Assembly (NCBI GenBank): GCA_013374385.1
Contig: QBUR01000155.1
Coordinates: 1-8,761, forward strand
Direction of reading: 5' to 3'
DNA: 8,761 nucleotides
Source: Candidatus Methanocomedens sp.
GTDB lineage: Archaea; Halobacteriota; Methanosarcinia; Methanosarcinales; Methanocomedenaceae
Below, in pieces: positions 1 to 7,155 of the stretch; the stretch's first letter is position 1, and the number at the start of each line of letters is the position of its first letter. A model generated the notes under the pieces. That model saw only the letters and a list, made by a program, of their open reading frames with translations, had not been told where the DNA came from and did no database searches. Made by a program: the position numbers and the translations under genes.

Positions 1-39
1 CAAACAACAAAATTTTGATAAATCCAGTTCTGAATCCAT
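1..39 (-). CDS. Possible 5' end of a gene running off the left edge
   Basis: On the minus strand an ATG at 39 opens 13 codons without a stop up to the window edge. A purine-rich GAGGG lies about 6 nt before it and an AT-rich TATA-like element further upstream. A second ATG at 43, in another frame, also stays open to the edge and would begin with a short hydrophobic run, so the frame is undecided. Thirteen or fourteen codons cannot identify a product, and an open frame this short is common by chance. The only support is the correct order and spacing of the promoter-like and ribosome-binding-like sequences. Confidence 0.2.
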   Translation of the reverse strand, partial: MDSELDLSKFCCL

Positions 40-66
40 TCATATCCCTCAAAAGAGGAGATTACA

Positions 67-83
67 TTTAAACTATTTAAATA
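67..83 (-). promoter_or_regulatory. TATA-like element downstream of nrpR
   Basis: The minus strand carries TATTTAAATA (83 to 74) followed by TTTAAATG. An archaeal TATA box here would start transcription about 25 bp downstream, near 50, just before the candidate ATGs at 43 and 39. The stretch 1-94 holds nothing else clear except a 4-bp hairpin (CCTC/GAGG) around 47-58. Because the stretch is AT-rich in general, the call is tentative. Confidence 0.3.
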
Positions 84-94
84 TTGTCAATCGA

Positions 95-1096
95 TCAGGG
101 ACACGACCAAATTCTGGTCATATCTTTAAAGTCAATAATGCTTGAAATGGGATGGATGAACACTTCGATTCCACTCTCCTGCACTGCAACCATATTGTTA
201 ATACCAGCATACAGGGATACCCCTATCTTCCCCGCATTTACTGGAGCCCTGAGCACCGGGGTGCTGGGTTCACCAACTTCAATAACCCCGTCAATATTAA
301 TTCCCTTTGCCTTCTCAAGCACTTCAATGGCATAATCCCTGGCTGACACGGGTATCTCGCGTACATTTGCCAGCAGTTTCCCATTACCCGTTTTCAGGGC
401 TTCCATAACCGATGTCATTCCTTTATTAATAAAAATCTTCATGGGGTCGATGGTGGTCCCATTATACAGGATGAGATCTGAAAAATCAACGGGTTTTTCA
501 TCGATCACCCGGACCAGCCCACCGTATTTCGTGTTAACCGGTATACCACTTCGTGCAAGTATCCCGTCAATGGTAATGCTACATACCGTGGCAATGCCTA
601 CTTTCCCTTGGGGTATTTTGATACCCAAGCTGTCCTCTTCAAGTATCTTGATATATGGGCTTATTGAATACGGACTCTCACTGAAAGCTGTAATGACGTC
701 AATGGCTTCATCAAAATCATCCTTATCTATCAATGCAGTATTCACTATCACACTGCCCTCCCCGGTATCTACATCGATGTTTGTATTATATACCAGTTCG
801 TCAATGGTAGTAATTACAAAACCCACTCGATGCCCGATAAGCCCGTCTTCAAGTTCACGGAGGCCACTTTCAGTGATCACACGACCCGAGTATCCTTCCC
901 TGGCAGTAAGACCACGCTCATCAAGTATCCTCAGATGGTACCTGACCCCTCTCTCCCCTATTTTATATCCCCGTTCTCGCATCTTATCAGCAATAATACG
1001 TGCACCGATAGCACCTTCACTCTCGCTGATGATACGCAGTATCTCACTCAATTTTCTCTGTACCTGGGGGTCACTGTTCGAAGAAATCATGGTCAC
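95..1096 (-). CDS. nrpR: NrpR-type nitrogen transcriptional repressor (winged helix plus one NrpR domain)
   Basis: Archaeal global nitrogen regulator. In characterised euryarchaea NrpR represses nitrogen-assimilation genes and releases DNA when 2-oxoglutarate rises. The 333-residue protein has an N-terminal winged helix (about residues 10-85, recognition-helix region GERGVRYHLRILDERGL at 47-63) and a single NrpR ligand-binding domain (about 88-325). The Methanococcus protein carries two such domains. One domain plus HTH resembles the NrpRI partner of Methanosarcina, where a separate HTH-less NrpRII supplies the second domain; none is seen in this window. The longest frame starts at GTG 1096, but an in-frame ATG at 1090 may be the true start; neither has a clear ribosome site, so coupling to glnA, whose stop is 7 nt upstream of the GTG, is likely. 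It ends in TGA. Confidence 0.92.
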   Translation of the reverse strand: MTMISSNSDPQVQRKLSEILRIISESEGAIGARIIADKMRERGYKIGERGVRYHLRILDERGLTAREGYSGRVITESGLRELEDGLIGHRVGFVITTIDELVYNTNIDVDTGEGSVIVNTALIDKDDFDEAIDVITAFSESPYSISPYIKILEEDSLGIKIPQGKVGIATVCSITIDGILARSGIPVNTKYGGLVRVIDEKPVDFSDLILYNGTTIDPMKIFINKGMTSVMEALKTGNGKLLANVREIPVSARDYAIEVLEKAKGINIDGVIEVGEPSTPVLRAPVNAGKIGVSLYAGINNMVAVQESGIEVFIHPISSIIDFKDMTRIWSCP

Positions 1097-1102
1097 TCAT
1101 CG

Positions 1103-2425
1103 TTACATAATATTGATATAACGCTGGATTTCCCAGTCATGCACCTGTACCCTGTATGCATCCCACTCGGCACGACCCAGCCTTAAAAAGTTATTGAAAA
1201 CATGGGAGCCCAAGGCATTAATTATTACTTCATCCTGTTCCAGTTCGTTTATGGCATCACTGAGAGTCCCGGGGAGTGAACCAATATTCCGGTCCTTGCG
1301 TTCTTCGGCATCCATTTCATATATGTTATCACTCACTGGTTCGCCGGGATCGATTTGGTTCCTGATGCCGTCAAGACCGGCAGTAAGTATGGCCGCAAAA
1401 GAGAGATACGGGTTACATGACGGGTCAGGACTGCGCAGTTCTATCCTGGTACTGGAACCCCGGGCTGCAGGTATTCTGATAAGTGAACTTCGGTTTGCGC
1501 CAGACCATGAGATATATACGGGGGCTTCATACCCTGGTACCAGTCTCTTATATGAATTGACTGTAGGATTTGTTACAGCCGTGATGGCATTAATATGTTT
1601 TAGCACTCCACCAATGAAATATCTCAAGATATCACTGACACCGTATTTTGCATCCGGGTTGTAAAAAGCATTTTTGCCGTCCTTGAACAGGGAAATGTTG
1701 GTATGCATACCACTCCCGTTCTCACCGAACAGGGGTTTTGGCATAAATGTAGCATGAAGGCCCATATTATTAGCAATGGTTCTGGTCACGTATTTGAATG
1801 TAAGCACATTATCAGCTGTTGTAAGGGCATCCCCATATTTGAAATCAATCTCATGCTGACCTGATGCCACTTCATGATGGGATGCTTCAATCTCGAATCC
1901 CATACCTTCCAGGGCAATGACAATCTCCCTGCGAATATTTTCTGCCAAGTCAACCGGGCCAAAATCGAAATAACCTGCATTATCGTGAGGTATTGTAGTG
2001 GCACGCCCCTCTTTTTTTTCGAACAGGAAAAATTCCAGTTCAGGACCGGTATTCATCTCAAAACCCATGGTTGCAGCATCTTCAATTGCCCGTCTTAGCA
2101 CATACCTGGGGTCGCCCTGAAATGACTCGCCACCGGGCTGCTGCACATCGCAAATCATCCTGGCTATAGACCCGCTGTTATGTCCCCACGGTAATAGTTG
2201 GAAAGTATTCAGGTCCGGCTTTAGCACCATATCAGACTCTTCGATACGGACAAAACCTTCGACTGAAGAACCGTCAAAGGATATCCCCTGGCCCATTGCC
2301 TTTTCTATCTGGGATACGGGTATGGCCACATTCTTGACTATGCCCTGGATATCCACAAACTGTAGCCTTACGAACCTGACATCTTTTTCCTTGATTTTTT
2401 TAAGAATATCCTCACTGGAAGTCAT
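1103..2425 (-). CDS. glnA: Glutamine synthetase type I (GSI-alpha-like)
   Basis: Cytoplasmic dodecameric enzyme that makes glutamine from glutamate, ammonium and ATP. The 440 residues are full length. Visible family motifs are the beta-grasp DGSS (51-54), metal ligands in GPELEFFLF (E129, E131), GENGSGMHTN (H241), the glutamate flap Glu (E300), NRSSLIRIP (311-319) and the R327/E329 pair. Arg60 in GFVRIEESDM matches the arginine linked to glutamine feedback inhibition in the Bacillus GSI-alpha enzyme. The NIYEM segment has a Tyr (369) where enterobacterial enzymes are adenylylated, but its surroundings resemble the non-adenylylated alpha type. The ATG at 2425 has a good ribosome site, AGGTGA, at 2430-2435. 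It is first in an operon with nrpR, consistent with control by nitrogen status. Confidence 0.97.
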   Translation of the reverse strand: MTSSEDILKKIKEKDVRFVRLQFVDIQGIVKNVAIPVSQIEKAMGQGISFDGSSVEGFVRIEESDMVLKPDLNTFQLLPWGHNSGSIARMICDVQQPGGESFQGDPRYVLRRAIEDAATMGFEMNTGPELEFFLFEKKEGRATTIPHDNAGYFDFGPVDLAENIRREIVIALEGMGFEIEASHHEVASGQHEIDFKYGDALTTADNVLTFKYVTRTIANNMGLHATFMPKPLFGENGSGMHTNISLFKDGKNAFYNPDAKYGVSDILRYFIGGVLKHINAITAVTNPTVNSYKRLVPGYEAPVYISWSGANRSSLIRIPAARGSSTRIELRSPDPSCNPYLSFAAILTAGLDGIRNQIDPGEPVSDNIYEMDAEERKDRNIGSLPGTLSDAINELEQDEVIINALGSHVFNNFLRLGRAEWDAYRVQVHDWEIQRYINIM

Positions 2426-2481
2426 GATTTCACCTATTATACGGGATATTATGATTATTGTAAAATGATGATGTTTGACAG

Positions 2482-2495
2482 ATAATTAAAGGTTT
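2482..2495 (-). promoter_or_regulatory. Probable BRE/TATA promoter of glnA-nrpR
   Basis: On the minus strand AAACC (2495-2491) is followed by TTTAATTAT (2490-2482), a plausible archaeal BRE plus TATA box. It predicts a transcription start near 2455-2460 and a leader of roughly 30-35 nt carrying the AGGTGA ribosome site. A second AT-rich run nearer the gene, around 2440-2465, is an alternative. No GGAA-N6-TTCC, the operator described for Methanococcus NrpR, is visible between 2426 and 2519. Confidence 0.45.
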
Positions 2496-2499
2496 GTTT

Positions 2500-2518
2500 T
2501 TGCAATGAGAAAATGCAA
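2500..2518. promoter_or_regulatory. Inverted repeat TTGCA-N9-TGCAA upstream of the glnA promoter
   Basis: A perfect 5-bp inverted repeat with a 9-nt spacer fills the space between the stop codon of the RPA-associated gene (2520-2522) and the predicted BRE/TATA of glnA. Its centre is about 23 bp upstream of the TATA box, a position where a regulator could contact basal factors. It could instead act as a weak 3' hairpin for the upstream RPA operon, but no U-run follows on the minus strand. The function is inference. Confidence 0.35.
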
Positions 2519-2519
2519 T

Positions 2520-3596
2520 TTACACCCTGCGCAGTATCCCTATTCTGGGTTCGTAACATCTGCCATCTACCATCAATTCCTTTAAGGCATCCTCCACTTG
2601 TTCCCCGGTAAGCCCGATTTGTCTGGACTGGTCTGTGAGTTCGGATACAGGTACGCCCCCTCCACTATCAAGACTGCCCATTAGTTCATACACCAGCTCT
2701 TTACTGTCAGGTTGTTCTTTCTGGCGAGCGCCATCATCAATGGTTGATGTAGCACTTTCTCCAGCCTGCGATGTATCAATCCCGGCGTCAACCTCTGCCG
2801 TCTCCATTTCAGGTTTTGCCTGGATACCTCCGGCAACCGGGGGGATGACCCCGTTATCTGGAACAGTTTCAGTTGCTGATACAGCTTCAGTTGTTGGCAT
2901 AGTCTCTGTTGCTGTCCCAGTATCTACTCTAGTCAGTGTATCTGCTGTTACATCCGTCTTTATATCATCAGGCAGCAGTGTCTTCAAGGAATCAATAATT
3001 TTGCTGGACAGGGTATCAAGATATTCAGTCAGGTCATGGTAGTGTTCAATGGCCTTGTTAATACCATCAGCAAGTTCGGCACTGGTACCCGATTGTATCA
3101 GCATTTCAATGAGTTGTGGACCTTTTAATCCTGATTCCAATGCACTCCTCACAAACCGTATCCGCTCAAAAGTCAGCCGGGCAGTTTCTACAATCCACCT
3201 GTCCCTTATCTGGCTGTCTGCCGTGTTCAGTTCTTCAGGCCTGACAGAGGTGTATATGGTCCCTTCCTCTGGCTCATAGGTCCGGGCCTTGCCCACCACT
3301 GCTACGAATGACGGCACTTCCAGTCCTGATATGAACATAGCAGCCTCGGGCTGGTACTGTCCTGCATAGACCATGAAACCTCCAGTATGGTCAGATACCC
3401 GTCCCCTCCAAATATCTTCGCCCACACCAATATTTTCAATTTCGGTCAGCACACCTGCAAAGTACAGCCTGTTTATCCTGGCACCTGTGGGCGTGACCAG
3501 ATAATTGGGTGACCTTTCGTCACCTTCATGGAAGAAATGATGTGAATGATTGAACTCGTGTGCAAATACCCGCCAGGCCAGTTCCCTTTCAATCAT
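2520..3596 (-). CDS. RPA-associated protein (OB-fold, linker, C-terminal winged helix)
   Basis: Partner of archaeal replication protein A, expected to act with it on single-stranded DNA in replication and repair. The N-terminal start (ELAWRVFAHEFN, residues 5-16) is typical of the family. An OB-fold covers about residues 38-118 and a helical region 119-207. A low-complexity linker rich in Thr, Ala and Glu (about 208-300, with echoes such as TATETMP and SATETVP) follows, then a winged-helix-like end (about 300-358, ELMVDGRCYEP). Its ATG overlaps the RPA stop codon in an ATGA, and GGAGG (3603-3607) sits 6 nt upstream inside RPA, so the two are translated together. The family assignment rests on sequence pattern and on the known RPA/RPA-associated gene pairing of haloarchaea and methanogens. 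It ends in TAA next to the glnA promoter. Confidence 0.82.
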   Translation of the reverse strand: MIERELAWRVFAHEFNHSHHFFHEGDERSPNYLVTPTGARINRLYFAGVLTEIENIGVGEDIWRGRVSDHTGGFMVYAGQYQPEAAMFISGLEVPSFVAVVGKARTYEPEEGTIYTSVRPEELNTADSQIRDRWIVETARLTFERIRFVRSALESGLKGPQLIEMLIQSGTSAELADGINKAIEHYHDLTEYLDTLSSKIIDSLKTLLPDDIKTDVTADTLTRVDTGTATETMPTTEAVSATETVPDNGVIPPVAGGIQAKPEMETAEVDAGIDTSQAGESATSTIDDGARQKEQPDSKELVYELMGSLDSGGGVPVSELTDQSRQIGLTGEQVEDALKELMVDGRCYEPRIGILRRV

Positions 3597-4924
3597 GTGC
3601 TGCCTCCCTCACCTGAAAGCATCTGGCCAAGCGACCCCATTTCTTTAATCAGGGCTGCTGCTTCAGCAGCGGTATCCATCTTTGTTAAACTGGCATCGTC
3701 AGCTACCAGCGTGATGCCGTATTCGCCTTTGGTCATATTACCCCGTGCCCTCATGCTCCTGCCCAGCAGTATGCGGCGCATCTCGTCCTCCACTGCGGAT
3801 TGGTTCATGGCTGTTGCAGCCATTTCCCTGGCTTTGTCAATAGAATAACCTGTAACCTTTTGTGTCAGGTCCGCATTCAATACAACGCTCAGAGCCCCGG
3901 TTCCATCGTCAAGAATGGACTTTATCCGCATATCATACAACCCCTCGACAACCCCGTGCACGCGGCAGGTGTTCTTCTGTATCACCCGGCTGCACTGGGG
4001 ACATCGAATGATGAGTCCGGACCCGGTCCTGATGGATATCAGGCTGCCCTCAATGATCGCATCGAACACCCCGTCCCGCCCGTTAATACTATCCAGCCTG
4101 ACAGGTTTAGGATTTAATATTGGGGCGAGGTCATCATTACTGATATCGATGTCGGATTTGCTTATGGTGGAAAACTCTCCCATATTGATAGTGGGAACTC
4201 CGCGCCATGATTTAACATAAGCATTCTTTACTTCCAATGTTACCCCTTTGGCAAGTACGGGGTTGGATTCCCAGGATGTGAATGGGAGTTTGGCAGAATG
4301 GTCGGCAACAGTCCCGGAAATGATAGTCCGTGAACCGTTCTTGGTATTGATCTCCTTTTGCTGGCATTCTAATATCCTGAATATAGTATGCACGGCAGCG
4401 GCGCCTTCCATCATATCTGCTAAAAGTACCGGTTTGTCAATGTCTACCGTTGCAAGGGAATCCAGGGCAGCACGATCCAATTTTTCTACTTTTGACCTGG
4501 GACCGAAGTTAACCTCAGGCATACCCTGCCATGTCCTGATATATGCATTATTGACCTTGACCACGTCACCCATTTCAATTCCGAAATCCTCCCATGCTGT
4601 AAAACTCTTAGCCCCAGTCTCATCTGCCATGGTGCCCATGAAAATCGTACGTTCCTGGCCCTTTATGCCCACGACCTTGAGATTAATATCAAGTATCCTG
4701 GCTGTAATTTCGATATCGCGCTCTCCCCCGCGCAGGTCAGAAAGTCTTTTTACTTCACTGACTCCGTATTTTTTAAGCAGACTCCTCTTTGCCTCTTCAG
4801 ACGGCACCTTGAACTCAATGAGTCTTGTCAGTTCTTGCTCTACAATAGCCTGATTTACAGTTGTGCCTGTTGTACCAAGCGCCCTTATTATTTCGTCCAC
4901 AAGGGGCGCAATTTTTTCATTCAT
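3593..4924 (-). CDS. Replication protein A (single-stranded DNA-binding, OB-folds plus zinc finger)
   Basis: Archaeal RPA coats and protects single-stranded DNA during replication, recombination and repair. The 443-residue protein has a helical N-terminus (1-60) and two clear OB-folds (about 65-147 and 165-245) with matching signatures: FTAWEDFGIEMGD then AYIRTWQGMPEVNFG, and FTSWES then AYVKSWRGVPTINMG. A third OB-like region (about 285-400) contains a zinc finger, C308-x2-C311-x8-C320-x2-H323. The layout fits the multi-OB, zinc-finger RPAs of Methanosarcina and haloarchaea. The ATG at 4924 has a strong ribosome site, AGGAGG, at 4931-4936 with a 6-nt spacer. It leads an operon with its RPA-associated protein (4-nt overlap). 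The palindrome at 4953-4965 and the TATA at 4996-5008 probably control it. Confidence 0.93.
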   Translation of the reverse strand: MNEKIAPLVDEIIRALGTTGTTVNQAIVEQELTRLIEFKVPSEEAKRSLLKKYGVSEVKRLSDLRGGERDIEITARILDINLKVVGIKGQERTIFMGTMADETGAKSFTAWEDFGIEMGDVVKVNNAYIRTWQGMPEVNFGPRSKVEKLDRAALDSLATVDIDKPVLLADMMEGAAAVHTIFRILECQQKEINTKNGSRTIISGTVADHSAKLPFTSWESNPVLAKGVTLEVKNAYVKSWRGVPTINMGEFSTISKSDIDISNDDLAPILNPKPVRLDSINGRDGVFDAIIEGSLISIRTGSGLIIRCPQCSRVIQKNTCRVHGVVEGLYDMRIKSILDDGTGALSVVLNADLTQKVTGYSIDKAREMAATAMNQSAVEDEMRRILLGRSMRARGNMTKGEYGITLVADDASLTKMDTAAEAAALIKEMGSLGQMLSGEGGST

Positions 4925-4952
4925 AGGCTGCCTCCTGTATACTTGACAGTCG

Positions 4953-4965
4953 TCTTATGATAAGA
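4953..4965. promoter_or_regulatory. Palindrome TCTTAT-G-ATAAGA in the RPA 5' region
   Basis: A perfect 6-1-6 inverted repeat lies between the RPA ribosome site and the predicted TATA element. With a TATA centre near 5002 the RPA transcript would start near 4976, placing the palindrome at about +11 to +23, where a bound repressor could block the polymerase. No U-run follows, so a terminator is unlikely. The identity of any binding protein is unknown. Confidence 0.4.
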
Positions 4966-4995
4966 GCACAAAGGATAAAAAAACATCGATACAGA

Positions 4996-5008
4996 TTAAA
5001 TATATTAA
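4996..5008. promoter_or_regulatory. Near-symmetric TATA element between divergent RPA and toroid genes
   Basis: TTAAATATATTAA is close to its own reverse complement. Read on the minus strand it gives the RPA operon a transcript starting about 50 nt before the ATG. Read on the plus strand it lies at -29 to -17 relative to the ATG at 5025, the spacing expected for a leaderless transcript. One AT-rich element may therefore serve both directions. An alternative plus-strand TATA is ATAAAAAA, beginning at 4976. Confidence 0.4.
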
Positions 5009-5024
5009 CCTAATAAATGGTGTA

Positions 5025-5738
5025 ATGTATCCTGATAGGGTCAAAGCTTTTTCGGACCGTGCCATGGATTGGCTTGAAACTGCCTCGCTCACCAACATCA
5101 AGGAAGCGTCCCAGGCTGCCAGGGCATTGTGTATCTGGGGACATGATGCCGCAAGTCCCCTGAAATGGCTGGAACAGGCCAGATCTGGTGACCACTGGGA
5201 AGAAGACAATCCTGTACGGAATACGGCCAGGGCATGTACTGCGCTCCTTGAATGCGGCATATCATGCAAAGAATCATTGGACTGGCTGTTGGAAATGCAA
5301 TCAGGTAATGGTTCATGGAATGATGATGTGTATGATACCTGTTATTGCCTGATGGCTCTGGGAACTGCTGGTGAGGTGAACCGGACAGGAGTACAATGGC
5401 TGTTGGATACCTTTTCAGAGGACTGGAAACACCCAGGTGTCATTGCCCTCATCAATTCCGCGCTGATTCACCAGGACCCGGAGGGCACAGCCGACACAAC
5501 CAGCCGCAATTCTTCGTGGCTGCTGGCACAGTGTACTGATGGTCACTGGAAATATACAGCCACATCATGCCTGGTGGTGCAGTCGTTGATACTGGATGGA
5601 CACTCCGGGAATCTTGAGCGGTCTGTGGATTGGTTGCTGGACAGGCTGGAGGAAAGTGAAGACACTGGCTGGAAAGTTTCTGTGGTTTCGCTTGTTTTGA
5701 TTACCTTTAAGATGTATTATTCACACAACACAGGCTAA
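5025..5738 (+). CDS. Uncharacterised alpha-toroid protein (prenyltransferase/terpene-cyclase-like repeats)
   Basis: 237 residues with no assignable reaction. The sequence is built of about six helical-hairpin repeats, each opening with Trp-Leu (W16, W48, W87, W125, W165, W203) and most followed about 10 residues later by another Trp (W58, W98, W134, W175, W216). The GNGSW segment before DVYDTCYCLMALG (about 94-113) resembles the QW repeats of squalene-hopene cyclases and the alpha/alpha toroid of prenyltransferase beta subunits. No DxDD cyclase motif or clear prenyltransferase zinc ligands are visible and the protein is much shorter than a cyclase, so a binding or scaffold role is as likely as an enzyme. 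There is no signal peptide. The nearest purine match, GGTG at 5019-5022, is too close to the ATG, and a two-codon ATG-GTG-TAA (5017-5025) overlaps the start, which favours leaderless translation. It lies 2 nt before cbiA. Confidence 0.8.
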   Translation: MYPDRVKAFSDRAMDWLETASLTNIKEASQAARALCIWGHDAASPLKWLEQARSGDHWEEDNPVRNTARACTALLECGISCKESLDWLLEMQSGNGSWNDDVYDTCYCLMALGTAGEVNRTGVQWLLDTFSEDWKHPGVIALINSALIHQDPEGTADTTSRNSSWLLAQCTDGHWKYTATSCLVVQSLILDGHSGNLERSVDWLLDRLEESEDTGWKVSVVSLVLITFKMYYSHNTG

Positions 5739-5740
5739 TC

Positions 5741-7075
5741 ATGACAAAAGCAGTAATGATAGCAGGGACTCACAGCGGTGTGGGCAAGACCACAGTAGCG
5801 CTGGGACTGATGGCACTGTTCACGCGCAGGGGCATGGTAGTGCAACCCTACAAAGTGGGTCCGGATTTCATTGACCCGTCCCACCATACTGCTATCTGCA
5901 ACAGACCGTCCAGGAATCTGGACACATACATAATGGGTACTGGCGAGGTACGCAGTACCTACGCCCGGACCCAGGGAGACATTTCCATAATAGAGGGCGT
6001 GATGGGACTGTATGACGGACTGGATTCATCGGATACCGCCAGCAGTGCCCATGTTGCGAAGACACTCGGCGTGCCAGTGGTACTGGTGGTCAATGTCCAC
6101 GGCATGTCCCGCAGTGCGGCCGCTGTTGTGAAAGGCTACCAGACCCTGGACCCTGATATCAATATCGCAGGGTTGATACTCAACAGGGTAGGCAGTCCCC
6201 GCCACCGTAAACTCGTCGAGGACGGGCTAAAGGGTGCAGGTATTGACATTCCTGTGATAGGGACACTGCCGCCTAATAAAGAACTGACTCTGCCGTCCAG
6301 GCATCTCGGGCTTCATATGGCACATGAGCAGGCATGGGATTACGGGAAACTGGCAGATTTCGTAGAGGATAACGTGGATGTGGATGCACTGTTGGACATA
6401 TCTTCAATGGCACAGAATCCTGACAGCCCAGGCGAAATTGTGACTCCACAGGCTGATGTCAGGATAGGCGTGGCAATGGACAGTGCATTTTGTTTTTATT
6501 ACCAGGATATGCTGGACAAACTACAACAATGCGGTGCCGATGTCGTTAACTTCAGCCCGATGTCAGACCACATGCCCGACATAAACGGCCTGATACTCGG
6601 CGGCGGCTATCCTGAATTGTTCCCAGCCCTGCTCTCAGCTTCGAACACACGGCATGATATCAAGGCGGCAGCCCAGGACGGCATGCCCGTATATGCCGAG
6701 TGTGGAGGGCTGATGTACCTGGGTACAAGCCTGGAAGTGAACGGGAAAAGGTATGAGATGGCCGGGGTGTTTGACAGCGAATCCCGCATGGTACAGCGGT
6801 TCCAGGCATTGGGGTACACCGAGGCTGAGGTAATTGCCGATAACCATTTGTCTGGTATGGGGCAGACCGTGCGGGGGCATGAGTTCCATTATTCCATAAC
6901 CGAACCAGGGCGTGATGCCAGGTTCGCATACAAGATGCGCAGGGGTAAAGGTATTTTCGACGGCCACGACGGACTTATGGCTTACAATACCCTGGCCAGT
7001 TACATGCACACTCACCCGGTTGCGGTGTCAATGGAGAGGTTCGTGAACTCCTGCAGGGAATACAGCCGGAAATGA
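5741..7075 (+). CDS. cbiA: Cobyrinate / Ni-sirohydrochlorin a,c-diamide synthase (CbiA/CfbB family)
   Basis: ATP- and glutamine-dependent amidation of the a- and c-acetate side chains of a tetrapyrrole: cobyrinate on the way to cobamides (CbiA) or Ni-sirohydrochlorin on the way to coenzyme F430 (CfbB). The 444 residues are full length. The N-terminal synthetase domain has a P-loop, GTHSGVGKTT (9-18), KVGPDFIDP (38-46) and GVMGLYDG (86-93). The C-terminal class I glutamine amidotransferase domain has GGGYPE (287-292), the nucleophile Cys321 in AECGGLMYLG, RGHEFHYS (378-385) and the catalytic-His region YMHTHP (421-426). All key residues are present. The ATG lies 2 nt after the toroid stop with no strong ribosome site, so translation is probably coupled. 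No other cobamide or F430 genes are in the window, so the substrate cannot be settled; cfbB is the alternative symbol. Confidence 0.92.
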   Translation: MTKAVMIAGTHSGVGKTTVALGLMALFTRRGMVVQPYKVGPDFIDPSHHTAICNRPSRNLDTYIMGTGEVRSTYARTQGDISIIEGVMGLYDGLDSSDTASSAHVAKTLGVPVVLVVNVHGMSRSAAAVVKGYQTLDPDINIAGLILNRVGSPRHRKLVEDGLKGAGIDIPVIGTLPPNKELTLPSRHLGLHMAHEQAWDYGKLADFVEDNVDVDALLDISSMAQNPDSPGEIVTPQADVRIGVAMDSAFCFYYQDMLDKLQQCGADVVNFSPMSDHMPDINGLILGGGYPELFPALLSASNTRHDIKAAAQDGMPVYAECGGLMYLGTSLEVNGKRYEMAGVFDSESRMVQRFQALGYTEAEVIADNHLSGMGQTVRGHEFHYSITEPGRDARFAYKMRRGKGIFDGHDGLMAYNTLASYMHTHPVAVSMERFVNSCREYSRK

Positions 7076-7155
7076 CAGTAACAGTTTAAGTGAATGGAAC
7101 AAAGGTTATTACCACAAAATCCTATTAACCAGATTACTACTATTGCGGAAAAAAT

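Noticed and set aside
441..1121. 226-residue plus-strand open frame antisense to nrpR
   Set aside because: It lies wholly opposite a clear NrpR gene, is rich in Ser/Pro/Ile from reverse-complement codons, and shows no family motif or ribosome site.
2635..3042. 135-residue plus-strand Ser/Val-rich frame
   Set aside because: It is antisense to the low-complexity Thr/Ala linker of the RPA-associated protein; the repeats belong to that linker.
4248..4853. 201-residue plus-strand open frame antisense to RPA
   Set aside because: Composition is that of a mirror frame (Ser/Leu/Ile rich), it is opposite motif-bearing RPA sequence, and it has no promoter or ribosome site.
7105..7125. GGT-TATT-ACC inverted repeat before the membrane protein gene
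   Set aside because: The arms are only 3 bp, no TATA box is placed next to it, and such repeats are common by chance.
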